This document shows positions 7,651-16,219 of a stretch of 21,999 bases of DNA, piece after piece. The number at the start of each line of letters is the position of its first letter. The stretch's first letter is position 1. The stretch is from Micrococcales bacterium (GTDB lineage Bacteria > Actinomycetota > Actinomycetes > Actinomycetales > Dermatophilaceae), in contig PMJN01000058.1 in the NCBI GenBank assembly GCA_003157445.1, positions 1-21,999 of the forward strand. The letters are read 5' to 3'. Position numbers and translations under genes: made by a program. Below the pieces are notes generated by a model. That model ran no database searches. It was not told where the DNA came from and saw only the letters and a list, made by a program, of their open reading frames with translations.

Positions 7651-7676
7651 GTCACTTATACGGCTGAATATGTGAC
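7651..7676. promoter_or_regulatory. 26-bp imperfect palindrome, possible res subsite or operator
   Basis: GTCAC (7651-7655) and GTGAC (7672-7676) bound a 26-bp sequence in which 10 of 13 base pairs are symmetrical. It is AT-rich in the middle and sits directly upstream of the ribosome-binding site of the truncated recombinase. Resolvases of this type bind 28-34-bp imperfect palindromes beside their own gene for recombination and autoregulation. The assignment comes from position and form, not from a known consensus. Confidence 0.45.
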
Positions 7677-7766
7677 GCACCGGCGGCGGTCACCCGGCTT
7701 TGCCGTAACCGAGCCAAACCTTGCGCGATCGAGCAACTTTGCAAGATGGGCTACAACGTCACTCGA

Positions 7767-10313
7767 TCAATGCGGGCCGGCGCTGGTCAGCGAATCTCCG
7801 TCATCGATGTGCGGGACGTCATAGGTCGTCGTGCGTTCGCGCACCGGACGACCGATGCCTGCTGCGATCTCAGTGAGTTCGGCTACGGTCTTGGCGGAAC
7901 CGTGCTCGGAGCCGGCCATTCGGCTGATCGTCTCCTCCATCAGGGTGCCGCCGACGTCGTTGGCACCTCCCTGCAGCATCACCTGGGTGCCGGCGATGCC
8001 GAGCTTGACCCACGAGGTCTGCACGTTCTGGATGCGCCCGTGCAGCATCAGCCGTGCCACGGCGTGCACGGCGCGGTTGTCCCTCATCGTCGGTCCTGGG
8101 CGGGCGAGTCCGGCCAGGTACACCGGAGCGTTGGTGTGGATGAACGGCAACGGGACGAACTCGGTAAAGCCACCGGTTCGGTCCTGCAACACCGCGAGCG
8201 TGCGTAGGTGGGCGACCCAGTGCCGCGGGTGGTCAACGTGGCCGTACATCATCGTGCTGCTCGATGAAATGCCCAGTTCATGGGCCGTCGCGACGATCTC
8301 GATCCATTGCGCCGCTGGCAGTTTGCCTTTGGTGAGAACCCACCGGATCTCGTCGTCGAGGATTTCGGCAGCGGTTCCCGGGATTGAGTCGAGTCCCGCT
8401 TCTTTGAGCTCCTCGAGCCAGGCACGGACAGTGATGCCGGACTTGGCCGAGGCGGTCGCGATCTCCATCGGAGAGAAGGCATGCACATGGATGCCAGGCG
8501 CGGCCGCCTTCACCGACCGGACGATGTCCGCGTATGCCGTCCGCCCCAGCGACGGGTCGATGCCACCTTGCAGGCAGACCTCCGTGGCGCCGAGGGCCTG
8601 GGCCTCGGCGGCTCGCTGGCCGACCTGCTCCAGCGACAAGGTGAAGGCGTCCGCGTCCGTCCTGCGCTGGGCGAACGCGCAGAACCGGCAGCCGACGTAA
8701 CAGATGTTGGTGAAGTTGATGTTGCGGTTGACAACGTAGGTGACGTCATCACCGACGACTTCGCGACGCACTTCATCGGCCAGTGAGGCGACAGCGTCGA
8801 GGTCGGCGCCGTCGCAGGTCAGTAGCGCCAGATAGTCGTCGTCAGTCAGGCAGGCCGGCTCGTCCTGGGCACGAACCAGGGCCGCCCTGACGTCTCCGTC
8901 GAGGCGTGGCACCACCGCGCGTGAGTCAGGGACGCGGTTCGCCACCTCCGCCCAGCTGCCATAGACCTCGTCGAAGTCACTGCGACGATCGGCGCTGCGG
9001 CCCTCCCGGTCGACTCCCCGATGCAGGTCTACCCGGCCAGTTCCGGTCCCAGTCGCCTGCATACCGTCGTCGGGCTCCTGCCATGGCAGGCCCTGCGGTC
9101 GCGCGCCTTTGTTGGCCAGGCCGGTCCTTGGGTCAGCTAGTGCCCGCACGTGTGGATGCAGCCGGGGATCGATCCAGGGCTCGTCTCGCTGCAGCGCGCC
9201 CAACACGTATCGCGCCCCGGTCGTGAGCCGTTCGGCCAGTCTCAGCCCGCACTTGTCGGTCCAGGCACACAGGTCGCTGATCTCTGGCCAGGGTCGTTCG
9301 GGGTTGACGTGGTCAGGGGTGACCGGTGACACCCCGCCCCAGTCGTCGACGCCGGCTGCGAGAAGTCGTGGGATCTGGTCTGGTTCGGACAGGTTCGGCG
9401 GCGCCTGCACGCTGACCGAGGGCCCGAGCAGGAGCCTGGTCACGGCAATCGTGGCCAGATACTCCTCCTCGCCCAAATCCGGGGTCCCGCGCATCGACGT
9501 GTCGTCTTTGGACCGGAAGTTCTGGACGATGCACTCCTGGATGGAACCGTACTCGCGTGCGACTCGTCGAATTGCCAGAATTGTCTCAAGCCTTTCCTGC
9601 ACGCTCTCACCGATGCCGACCAGGATGCCTGTGGTGAACGGGATCCCCACCCGACCCGCGTCCTCGAGCACCCGTAGCCGAACGGCCGGATCCTTGTCGG
9701 GAGAACCGAAGTGCGCCTGCCCCGGCTCCTCGAAGAGCCGCCGTGACGTCGTCTCAAGCATCATGCCCATCGACGGGGCAACCGGCTTGAGGCGCTGGAG
9801 ATCTGACCAAGACATGACCCCGGGGTTGAGATGCGGCAACAGACCGGTCTCCTCCAGGACCCGGATCGACATCGCCCGTACGTAGGCCAACGTGTCGTCA
9901 TACCCATGGGCATCGAGCCATTCGCGCGCCTGTGGCCAGCGATCTTCGGGGCGGTCACCGAGAGTGAAGAGGGCCTCCTTGCAGCCCTGGGCTGCGCCGG
10001 CACGAGCGATGTCCAGAACCTCGTCAGGCGAGAGGAAAGGCGCAGGCAGACGCTGCGGAACCGTCGCGAACGTGCAGTAGTGGCAGCGATCCCGGCACAG
10101 ACGGGTCAGCGGGATGAAGACCTTTCGCGAGTAGGTCACCACTCCAGGTCGTCCTGCTTGGACCATGGCTGCATCGCGGGTCCGTGTGGAGGACTCGAAC
10201 AACCGTTCAAGATCCGCGCCACGAGCTCCCAGAAGGACCCGTGCCTCGGCCTCGTCCAGCCCCTTTCCGTCGTTGGCTCGAGCTAGGGCGCGGCGCATCT
10301 CATTGTCAGTCAC
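7767..10313 (-). CDS. fbiC: FO synthase (CofG/CofH fusion), coenzyme F420 biosynthesis
   Basis: The 848-residue product is the fused two-domain FO synthase found in actinobacteria. It joins 5-amino-6-(ribitylamino)uracil and tyrosine into FO, the deazaflavin chromophore of F420. The N-terminal CofG half has a radical-SAM cluster motif CRDRCHYC (Cys 73, 77, 80) with [16 protein letters not shown] before it. The C-terminal CofH half has CYVGCRFC (Cys 538, 542, 545) preceded by [13 protein letters not shown]. Both iron-sulfur motifs are intact and length is normal for FbiC. A variable linker of about 60 residues (410-470) joins them. The GTG at 10311-10313 was chosen from a nearby -10-like element; ATG 10298 is an alternative. 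No other F420 gene is in the window, which fits the scattered fbi genes of actinobacteria. Confidence 0.96.
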   Translation of the reverse strand: MTDNEMRRALARANDGKGLDEAEARVLLGARGADLERLFESSTRTRDAAMVQAGRPGVVTYSRKVFIPLTRLCRDRCHYCTFATVPQRLPAPFLSPDEVLDIARAGAAQGCKEALFTLGDRPEDRWPQAREWLDAHGYDDTLAYVRAMSIRVLEETGLLPHLNPGVMSWSDLQRLKPVAPSMGMMLETTSRRLFEEPGQAHFGSPDKDPAVRLRVLEDAGRVGIPFTTGILVGIGESVQERLETILAIRRVAREYGSIQECIVQNFRSKDDTSMRGTPDLGEEEYLATIAVTRLLLGPSVSVQAPPNLSEPDQIPRLLAAGVDDWGGVSPVTPDHVNPERPWPEISDLCAWTDKCGLRLAERLTTGARYVLGALQRDEPWIDPRLHPHVRALADPRTGLANKGARPQGLPWQEPDDGMQATGTGTGRVDLHRGVDREGRSADRRSDFDEVYGSWAEVANRVPDSRAVVPRLDGDVRAALVRAQDEPACLTDDDYLALLTCDGADLDAVASLADEVRREVVGDDVTYVVNRNINFTNICYVGCRFCAFAQRRTDADAFTLSLEQVGQRAAEAQALGATEVCLQGGIDPSLGRTAYADIVRSVKAAAPGIHVHAFSPMEIATASAKSGITVRAWLEELKEAGLDSIPGTAAEILDDEIRWVLTKGKLPAAQWIEIVATAHELGISSSSTMMYGHVDHPRHWVAHLRTLAVLQDRTGGFTEFVPLPFIHTNAPVYLAGLARPGPTMRDNRAVHAVARLMLHGRIQNVQTSWVKLGIAGTQVMLQGGANDVGGTLMEETISRMAGSEHGSAKTVAELTEIAAGIGRPVRERTTTYDVPHIDDGDSLTSAGPH

Positions 10314-10321
10314 CTCCGCAG

Positions 10322-10352
10322 GCTATATGGCTTCGACATTCCTTTGTCTGAA
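10322..10352 (-). promoter_or_regulatory. Possible promoter of fbiC, perhaps leaderless
   Basis: On the minus strand TTCAGA (10347-10352) and CATATA (10324-10329) are spaced by 17 bases and end about 10 bases before the GTG start. Such closeness would give an mRNA with almost no leader, which is common in actinobacteria. A GGAG directly touches the GTG, too near to act as a normal ribosome-binding site for it. Confidence 0.35.
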
Positions 10353-10817
10353 CAGAGCTGGGGAGCGGGGCCGGCGCGTGCAATGCCTCCATGTCACGCG
10401 AGGGGAGCGCGGGTGCTACCGATTCCGCCGCCTCATAACCGCAGTCCTTGCTCGAACCCGGCACAGCGGGGCGCGGACTGGGTCATCTGCTTGTTTACCT
10501 CGGCAGCACACTGACACCTATCAGGTACCCGTGCACGCTCACCTCCTTTCAGGATGAGCGTCGCCGCCTAGGGACATGGTCGCAGTGGCGGGGGAGCCGG
10601 CGGTGTCACGCCGGGGTGCCTCTTGAGTTGTCTCGATCGTGGTGGCCCCGCCTCCGTGCCCGTTGTGTAGGCGGCTCCCGCGCTCCGTCGTTGACGTGGA
10701 GCACCTCGCCTCCCTCTTAGCTGGAAGCTGCCACGCAGTCCAGCGACCTGGTTCCTTATGAGCACCTGCTGGGCCTCGAGGCGCTCCGTCAGCTCACCGT
10801 GGTGGACGTTGTCAGGT
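10353..10817. other. Intergenic stretch between fbiC and the secreted-protein gene
   Basis: No family-matching gene is seen. A tiny minus-strand frame (10542-10495, 15 codons, GTG start) has a perfect AGGAGG just upstream and could be a leader peptide or the head of a lost gene. A hairpin CCGGCG-6 bases-CGCCGG lies at 10597-10614, about 200 bases beyond the stop of the secreted-protein gene. It has no T-run, so a terminator role is only possible. Confidence 0.35.
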
Positions 10818-13800
10818 TCAGTTGTAGTTGCCCAAGACGTCGGCGATCACGTTGACGGTGCCCGCTGAGTTGTAGAAGGTGACAGTGTTTCCCGGACCGA
10901 GCGGGACAATGACCATGTTGGGGATGGTCTGGCCTGCCATGTAGTTGAGGTTGGACGTGCCGGGCAGGGTCCCGCCGCCGGGGTAGGCGGTCAGGTTGCC
11001 GGCTGAGCTGGGGTTGGTCGCTGTGACGTTGAGTGCGACCGCGGTGGTCCCGGCGGGCAGGCCGTGGATGGTCAGGGTCAACTTCGCCCCAGCACCGAGC
11101 TTGGCCTTTGCGGCGCCGATCCCAAGGCGGGTGTCCAGTACCCGGGTTGGGGTCATGCCTGTGAACCCCGCGCCGCTACCTGGCGCGAAGGTCCCCAAGA
11201 CGTCGGCGATCACGTCGATGGTGCCCGCTGAGTTGTAGAAGGTGACAGTGTTTCCCGGACCGAGCGGGACAATGACCATGTTGGGGATGGTCTGGCCTGC
11301 CACGTAGTTGAGGTTGGACGTGCCGGGCAGGGTCCCGCCGCCGGGGTAGGCGGTCAGGTTGCCGGCTGAGCTGGGGTTGGTCGCTGTGACGTTGAGTGCG
11401 ACCGCGGTGGTCCCGGCGGGCAGGCCGTGGATGGTCAGGGTCAAGCTCGCCCCAGCACCGAGCTTGGCCTTTGCGGCGCCGATCCCAAGGCGGGTATCCA
11501 GCACTCGGGTCGGCGCGGAACCCGTGAAACCGACCTTCCTGGGAGTGACGGCCAGGCTGGGAGATGAGCCCACTGATGTGCCGGCTTGGTTGCTCGCAGT
11601 GACCCTAAACGTATAGATCGTGTTGTTAGCCAGGCCGGAAACAGTGGCGGTCGTGGCCCCGGTGCTGCTCGCCGTGCGCCCACCCGGGGATGCGGTCGCG
11701 GTGTACTCGGTGATCGCAGAGCCACCGTTGCTGGTCGGCGCGGTCCAGGACACCACTGCTGCAGCATTGCCTGGTGTGGCGCTCACACCGGTAGGGGCCC
11801 CAGGAACCGTCATCGGAGTCACCGAGCCGCTGGCTGCCGAGGGCGGCGAGGTACCGGCCGCACTGGTGGCGGTCACTGTGAATGTGTAGCTCATGCCGTT
11901 CGTAAGGCCGGTGACGGTGCCGGTTGTGCTCGTCCCGCTGACATGGTCCGTGGCCTCGCCGGGACTGGCTGTCACCGTGTAACCGGTCAGTGAGCTGCTG
12001 TTGTCGGCTGCCGCAGTCCAGCTGACAACAGCCTGCCTATTGCCGGCGATCGCATGGACTGATCCGGGGGAGCCGGGCGCTGTAGCGACCTGCCGGAACG
12101 CCATCGCGTCCGCCCAGATCTGAGGGTTGGAACTGCTGGAGCCGACGTCGCAGAGGTGGACCGAGATGGACCCGCCCGAGCTGGCCGTGAAGGTGCCCAG
12201 GCTGCGGTACCCTGTGCTCGCCTGGCTGAGCACTACGACCGTACTTCCCGCGGCGTCCTTGATGCTGTAGCGGGCACTGGCTGTCGAGCTTGCCGGGATG
12301 TAGGCCTGGACGTTGTACCGGCCAGGGGCGAGCTGTGGTGACCACGTGGCGCCGTTGCCCTCAGTCGCTCCGCTGAAGTGAGTCCAGTACGCGACGCCCT
12401 TTAGGCCGGACGGGGCTGCGGACCGCCAGTAGCTCATGGCGCCGGTGAATACGAAACCGCTGCCGCCAGGTCCGGTGACATTGGTGCCGTAGTTCATCGG
12501 CACGGCGGTGCCTGCCACGGCCCCGTCAACCCAGTTGGCGTCGATGTTCACCGCCGCGCCGCCCCAGCTTTGAGTGACACTGCCGGAGTACTGGTGCACC
12601 CGCTGATGAAGGCTCCAGTCTCCATCCGGAAAGCCCGAGTACCCGGCCTGCTCCGAGGTGGTCTGCAGTTGGTTCCAGTGCGCGAACCAGACATCGTCCG
12701 GTGCGGCGAATCCCGCCGTGCCCAGCGCCCGTGACATGTCCACCATCAGCGACGCGGAGCTGCCGTAGGTGCCCGACTTGTACCCCAGTGCGTGCAGCTC
12801 GCTGGTCCACGCCGAGACGAAGGTCATGACCGTCTGTGAGCATCCGGTTGCGGAGCTGTTGTACGCCTCCATGTCGTAGTAGATCGGCGTACCCGCACCC
12901 ATGCCGAAGCGCTGGGCGTGGGTGACGGCGTCACTGGCGTTGGCGATGCCCTGCGTCCAGGCTGATGAGGAGGAGATGGTGGCCAGGCCGGCCTGGTTCA
13001 CGCAAGGGGCTTGGGGTCCGACGTAGATCGGCAGCAGTGCCCAACCCATCGAGTGCACCGAGGTGACCCAAGCAGCTGAGAGGTTGCCGTCGCCACACGC
13101 CCTCATCGACCCGCCGATGTAGATCCCTGCACTCCGATAGGGGGAGGAGATCCAAGAGCTCATGGTCGATGTCGAGGGGGCCGCGCACGTGTCGAAGGCC
13201 ATGCCGGTGAAGGCTGACTCGGCGACGAGGGCCGGTGTCTGTGCGGTGGCGGCGGCTGGCTGCGCCGTTGCCGCGGGCGCGGCATTGGTCGCGGTGCCAC
13301 TGGGCTTTGTTGGCGTCGCCGAAGAGGACGACGGGGCCGGGGTGGACGAGCCCGTTGATGTTACTGCGGAAGCTAGAACCCGGTCGATCGACGAGCTGTT
13401 CGCTGCCCACGTGGCGTCTAGTGCCACGCCCGCAGTAGCGAACAGTGCCTGCTTGTCATGGCTGACCGGGTTGACACCGACTCGAGCGGCCAGCGTGCCG
13501 ACCGTCGTAACCTGGGGGGACGGGGTGCTCAGCTGGTCCAGCTGGGCGGCCGCGGCCGGCTTCAGCCAGATGGTGTCGGCCCGGCCGACGGCGTGCGCCG
13601 GGCAGTTCGACTGTGCGCCGGGCGACCCGAGATAGACGGCGCTGCGGTCAAGACGGACGCAGGCGCTGGGGTGTGATCTCAGGTCGACCACCGGCCAGGC
13701 CGTCGGCACACTGACCCGCACGCCGTTGTACGACACGTTCCGGGTTCCGGCGGCCGCTGCGGCAATCGCCTTGGCAGGACCTGCTGGACTGGGGGTTGCA

Positions 13801-13883
13801 TAGGCAGTTTGAGGCATCAGCAACACAACTATGGGAAGCGCACAGACGAAGCCCGCATGGCAGACCTGCCCTTTTCCGATCAC
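10818..13883 (-). CDS. Secreted DUF1906 glycoside-hydrolase-like protein with golvesin-like, FN3 and duplicated C-terminal modules
   Basis: GTG 13883 has GGAAGGA six bases upstream. Residues 1-29 are a signal peptide (hydrophobic FVCALPIVVLLM, cleavage near AYA). A 120-residue N-terminal region leads to a Ser/Pro/Thr/Ala linker (175-218). Residues about 226-455 are a DUF1906 (Rv2525c-like) domain: GMAFDTCAAPSTSTM, GIYIGGSMRAC, LLPIYVGPQ, IYYDMEAY (likely catalytic acids) and VNIDANWVDG. Residues about 500-598 resemble the golvesin C-terminal domain (NVQAYIPASS, WADAMAFRQV). Two FN3 domains follow (605-692, 695-782), then two nearly identical modules (about 784-900, 905-1021) starting PTRVLDTRLG. 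The product would act in or on the cell wall or on extracellular glycans. DUF1906 members resemble GH25-type lysozyme folds, but activity is unproven. The gene appears monocistronic. Confidence 0.88.
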   Translation of the reverse strand: MIGKGQVCHAGFVCALPIVVLLMPQTAYATPSPAGPAKAIAAAAAGTRNVSYNGVRVSVPTAWPVVDLRSHPSACVRLDRSAVYLGSPGAQSNCPAHAVGRADTIWLKPAAAAQLDQLSTPSPQVTTVGTLAARVGVNPVSHDKQALFATAGVALDATWAANSSSIDRVLASAVTSTGSSTPAPSSSSATPTKPSGTATNAAPAATAQPAAATAQTPALVAESAFTGMAFDTCAAPSTSTMSSWISSPYRSAGIYIGGSMRACGDGNLSAAWVTSVHSMGWALLPIYVGPQAPCVNQAGLATISSSSAWTQGIANASDAVTHAQRFGMGAGTPIYYDMEAYNSSATGCSQTVMTFVSAWTSELHALGYKSGTYGSSASLMVDMSRALGTAGFAAPDDVWFAHWNQLQTTSEQAGYSGFPDGDWSLHQRVHQYSGSVTQSWGGAAVNIDANWVDGAVAGTAVPMNYGTNVTGPGGSGFVFTGAMSYWRSAAPSGLKGVAYWTHFSGATEGNGATWSPQLAPGRYNVQAYIPASSTASARYSIKDAAGSTVVVLSQASTGYRSLGTFTASSGGSISVHLCDVGSSSSNPQIWADAMAFRQVATAPGSPGSVHAIAGNRQAVVSWTAAADNSSSLTGYTVTASPGEATDHVSGTSTTGTVTGLTNGMSYTFTVTATSAAGTSPPSAASGSVTPMTVPGAPTGVSATPGNAAAVVSWTAPTSNGGSAITEYTATASPGGRTASSTGATTATVSGLANNTIYTFRVTASNQAGTSVGSSPSLAVTPRKVGFTGSAPTRVLDTRLGIGAAKAKLGAGASLTLTIHGLPAGTTAVALNVTATNPSSAGNLTAYPGGGTLPGTSNLNYVAGQTIPNMVIVPLGPGNTVTFYNSAGTIDVIADVLGTFAPGSGAGFTGMTPTRVLDTRLGIGAAKAKLGAGAKLTLTIHGLPAGTTAVALNVTATNPSSAGNLTAYPGGGTLPGTSNLNYMAGQTIPNMVIVPLGPGNTVTFYNSAGTVNVIADVLGNYN
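10831..11163 (-). repeat. Tandem module copy 2 (C-terminal)
   Basis: This is the last of two copies of a roughly 110-residue PTRVLDTR-type module within the secreted-protein gene. The repeat period is 363 bp (121 codons). Over most of its length the DNA is almost identical to the copy at 11194-11526, with only scattered substitutions (for example AAC TTC GCC against AAG CTC GCC near 11083 and 11446). Confidence 0.9.
11194..11526 (-). repeat. Tandem module copy 1
   Basis: First copy of the module, joined to the second by a short linker (FAPGSGAGFTG). Near identity at silent positions points to a recent duplication or gene conversion; the two FN3 domains of the same protein are clearly diverged by comparison. 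Confidence 0.9.
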
Positions 13884-14411
13884 GCGATGTCCTTCCAGCT
13901 GATGTCGGCAACCCGTAAAGGGGAGCTGAACGTCGGGGGATCGGCCCCTGCGGCTGTTCCAGAGCGGGGCTCGCTGATCAACCCCGCTTGCCCAACTCTG
14001 GGCCGCTATAACGAAAGTGGCACTGGATGCACTCCGCTGTCAGCGGGATCGGCGCGCAGGGGGCCGAACAGGCAACGTCATATACCTGAACGGAGGAGGT
14101 GAAGGACCGCTAAGGGTCCAGGTGGATGAGCATTTCGTGCCGGGCCGTCGAAGGGCGGCTCATTGCGGCCGAATGGTGAACCCGCCCTGCTCAGGTCGCG
14201 ATAGGCCGTCCAGCAGTCACCCGCACGAGCGCTCAGGACAGGTCGCGCGACCCGGCTTGGGTGGACCCTTGCTGGTGGGGCACGGGGAACGCCCTGCCGT
14301 CAGGATGAAGTGACGCTCAGCTATGCGCTCCAGGCGCTTCAGCCCTGCCGGTCGCCTGCGGCACTGAAGTCAAGGCGGCGATCGCGCTACATAGGTTCTG
14401 GATTGCCTGCG
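13884..14411. other. Long leader / intergenic region upstream of the secreted-protein gene
   Basis: No gene is supported here. A frame on the plus strand (14017-14313) has no recognisable family. Structured elements include a perfect 7-bp stem AGCGGGG/CCCCGCT (13963-13969 with 13982-13988), about 80-105 bases upstream of the GTG of the secreted protein, and a 13-bp palindrome CCGCTGTCAGCGG (14034-14046). The ribosome-binding site of the secreted protein is at 13889-13895. Downstream of otsA (below 14412) no clear terminator was found. Confidence 0.4.
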
Positions 14412-15938
14412 TCAGTGGCTCGACCGCTCCGATGCCGACTCTGAGGCCCCCTGATCGGCACTGTTGGCGCGTTCGACACCTCGCTGTTGCCGGTCACTGG
14501 CGTGGGTCGGCCGATGCGGCTTGAGCGGCGCCGAAGCCAGCGACTCGAAGAACAGAGAGGCCCACCATTGCACGTCGTGGTCGGCGACGCGCTTGCGCAG
14601 CGCCTTCATCCGCCGCCGTCGTTCGTCCTCGGCGGCGGTGATCGCGCCCATGATCGTCTGCTTGAGTCCTTCGATGTCGTGAGGGTTGCAGATGAAGGCC
14701 TCGTGCATCTCGTGCCAGGCGCCGGCGAACTCCGACAGCACCAGGGCGCCGCCGAGGTCGTGGCGGCACGTGACGTACTCCTTGGCGACCAGGTTCATCC
14801 CGTCACGCAACGGCGTCACCAGCATGACGTCAGCAGCCAGGAACATCGCAGCCATCTCCGGGCGCGGATAGGACTGGTGCAGGTACTGAACTGCGGCCGA
14901 ATCGAGAGCCGAGTACTTACCGTTAATCCGTCTCACCGTGCCATCGACCTCCTGGCCCAGCTGGCGGTATGCGTCGATATTCTCGCGACTCGGCAAAGCC
15001 ACCTGCATGAGCGTCACCTGGGGTGAGGTAATCACCTTGTCCTGCAGCAGTTCCTGGTAGGCCTTCAGCCGGTGCCGGATTCCCTTGGTGTAGTCGAGCC
15101 GGTCGACCCCCAGCATGAGGGTCTCGGGGTTGCCGAGACAGGCACGGATCTGCGCGGCGCGCGCGATGACCTGAGGGGTGCGCGCCAGTGCATCCAGACC
15201 CTTGAAGTCCACTGAGATCGGAATTGCGCTGGCTCGCACCGTCCGCACGGTGGGGTGCTCGCCAGGCGAGGTGAAGGTGACTGTGTCACTGTCGGTCTTC
15301 ATAGCCAGAAGGCGACGGCAGACGCGCAGGAAGTTCTCTGCGTCGGCGGTGCGCTGAAAGCCCAAGAAGTCCGCGCCCAGTACCCCCTCCACCAGTGACC
15401 TGCGCCAGGGCAGTTGGGCGAAGAGCTCGACCGGAGGGAACGGGATGTGGTTGAACCAACCGATGCGCACATCGGGTCGCAGCGCCCGGACCATGCCGGG
15501 GACAAGTTGGAGATGATAGTCGTGGACCCAGACCGTGGCACCGGGCGCTGCCACCTCGACGATGGCCTGGGCGAAGCGATGGTTGACCGTTCGGTAAGTG
15601 TTCCACCAGCCGCGGTGGAAGGAGGCTGGGATCATCACGTCGTGGTAGATCGGCCAGAGTGTGCCGTTGCTGAAACCCTCGTAGTACTCCCGCATCTCGA
15701 CGGGCGACAGACTCACCGGGTGAAGGTGTAGCCCATTTTCTGTGAACGGCTCGGGGGCCGGGCCGGACTCGCCGGCCCATCCCACCCATACGCCGTCACG
15801 GCCGGCCATGACGGGCTCCATGGCTGTGACCAGACCGCCCGGACTGCGCCGCCAGCCGATCCCGCCTTGACCGACACGGTCAACGGGGAGGCGGTTCGCA
15901 GCAACCACTAAATCGAACATCCGCCCAGCCAAGGTCAC
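14412..15938 (-). CDS. otsA: Alpha,alpha-trehalose-phosphate synthase (GT20)
   Basis: The enzyme joins a nucleotide-activated glucose (UDP- or GDP-glucose) to glucose-6-phosphate to form trehalose-6-phosphate, for osmotic and stress protection. Family motifs are all present: VVAANRLPVD (residues 11-20), SPGGL (32-36), WVHDYHLQLVP (137-147, with the catalytic HD), IGWFNHIPFPP (159-169), LGVDRLDYTKGI (276-287, Arg and Lys that hold the phosphates) and PLRDGMNLVAKEY (376-388). The 508-residue length is slightly above the usual 460-490 because of a polar Ser/Arg/His-rich C-terminal tail that looks disordered. GTG 15938 and ATG 15920 are both possible starts; the second begins MFDLVVAANRLP and fits family length better. 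No otsB phosphatase is adjacent, so it must lie elsewhere. The 280 bases upstream (15939-16219) show no gene. Confidence 0.95.
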   Translation of the reverse strand: MTLAGRMFDLVVAANRLPVDRVGQGGIGWRRSPGGLVTAMEPVMAGRDGVWVGWAGESGPAPEPFTENGLHLHPVSLSPVEMREYYEGFSNGTLWPIYHDVMIPASFHRGWWNTYRTVNHRFAQAIVEVAAPGATVWVHDYHLQLVPGMVRALRPDVRIGWFNHIPFPPVELFAQLPWRRSLVEGVLGADFLGFQRTADAENFLRVCRRLLAMKTDSDTVTFTSPGEHPTVRTVRASAIPISVDFKGLDALARTPQVIARAAQIRACLGNPETLMLGVDRLDYTKGIRHRLKAYQELLQDKVITSPQVTLMQVALPSRENIDAYRQLGQEVDGTVRRINGKYSALDSAAVQYLHQSYPRPEMAAMFLAADVMLVTPLRDGMNLVAKEYVTCRHDLGGALVLSEFAGAWHEMHEAFICNPHDIEGLKQTIMGAITAAEDERRRRMKALRKRVADHDVQWWASLFFESLASAPLKPHRPTHASDRQQRGVERANSADQGASESASERSSH

Positions 15939-16219
15939 CGAAGATCACCCCCCCATGGTTCCAATACCAGCGTACGGCTCCGGCCTCGTCCCGGCTATGC
16001 CTGCGCCAGGCGATGGGGCTGTTTCGTGCCTATCCGTAATGGGTCAATGCGCTTCTTGACCCCGGCTGTATGCCCTGCCGTGCGGGCGCTCATTGCCTCG
16101 CGGTCAACGTCTCTGGCCAAAGGGGACCTCCCGGTTCCCTGGCGACCCATCTTGCCCGCCGGTCAGCCCGGGCTCGCCACCACGAGACTTACCTGTGTCT
16201 GGAGTGATTTGCGCAGCGA

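Noticed and set aside
6332..7675. A 447-codon open frame on the plus strand opposite the serine hydrolase gene
   Set aside because: It lies antisense to a gene with clear family motifs, and its translation has no recognisable domain. Long antisense frames are expected in high-GC DNA.
10597..10614. GC hairpin as a terminator of the secreted-protein gene
   Set aside because: It lies about 200 bases beyond the stop, has only a six-base stem and no T-run. Mentioned in the intergenic entry but not called as a terminator.
14017..14313. A 98-codon plus-strand frame with a GGAGGAGG nearby
   Set aside because: The GGAGGAGG is followed by a four-codon frame only, and the longer frame has an Arg/Gly/Pro-rich translation with no known relatives to my eye. 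Kept as intergenic.
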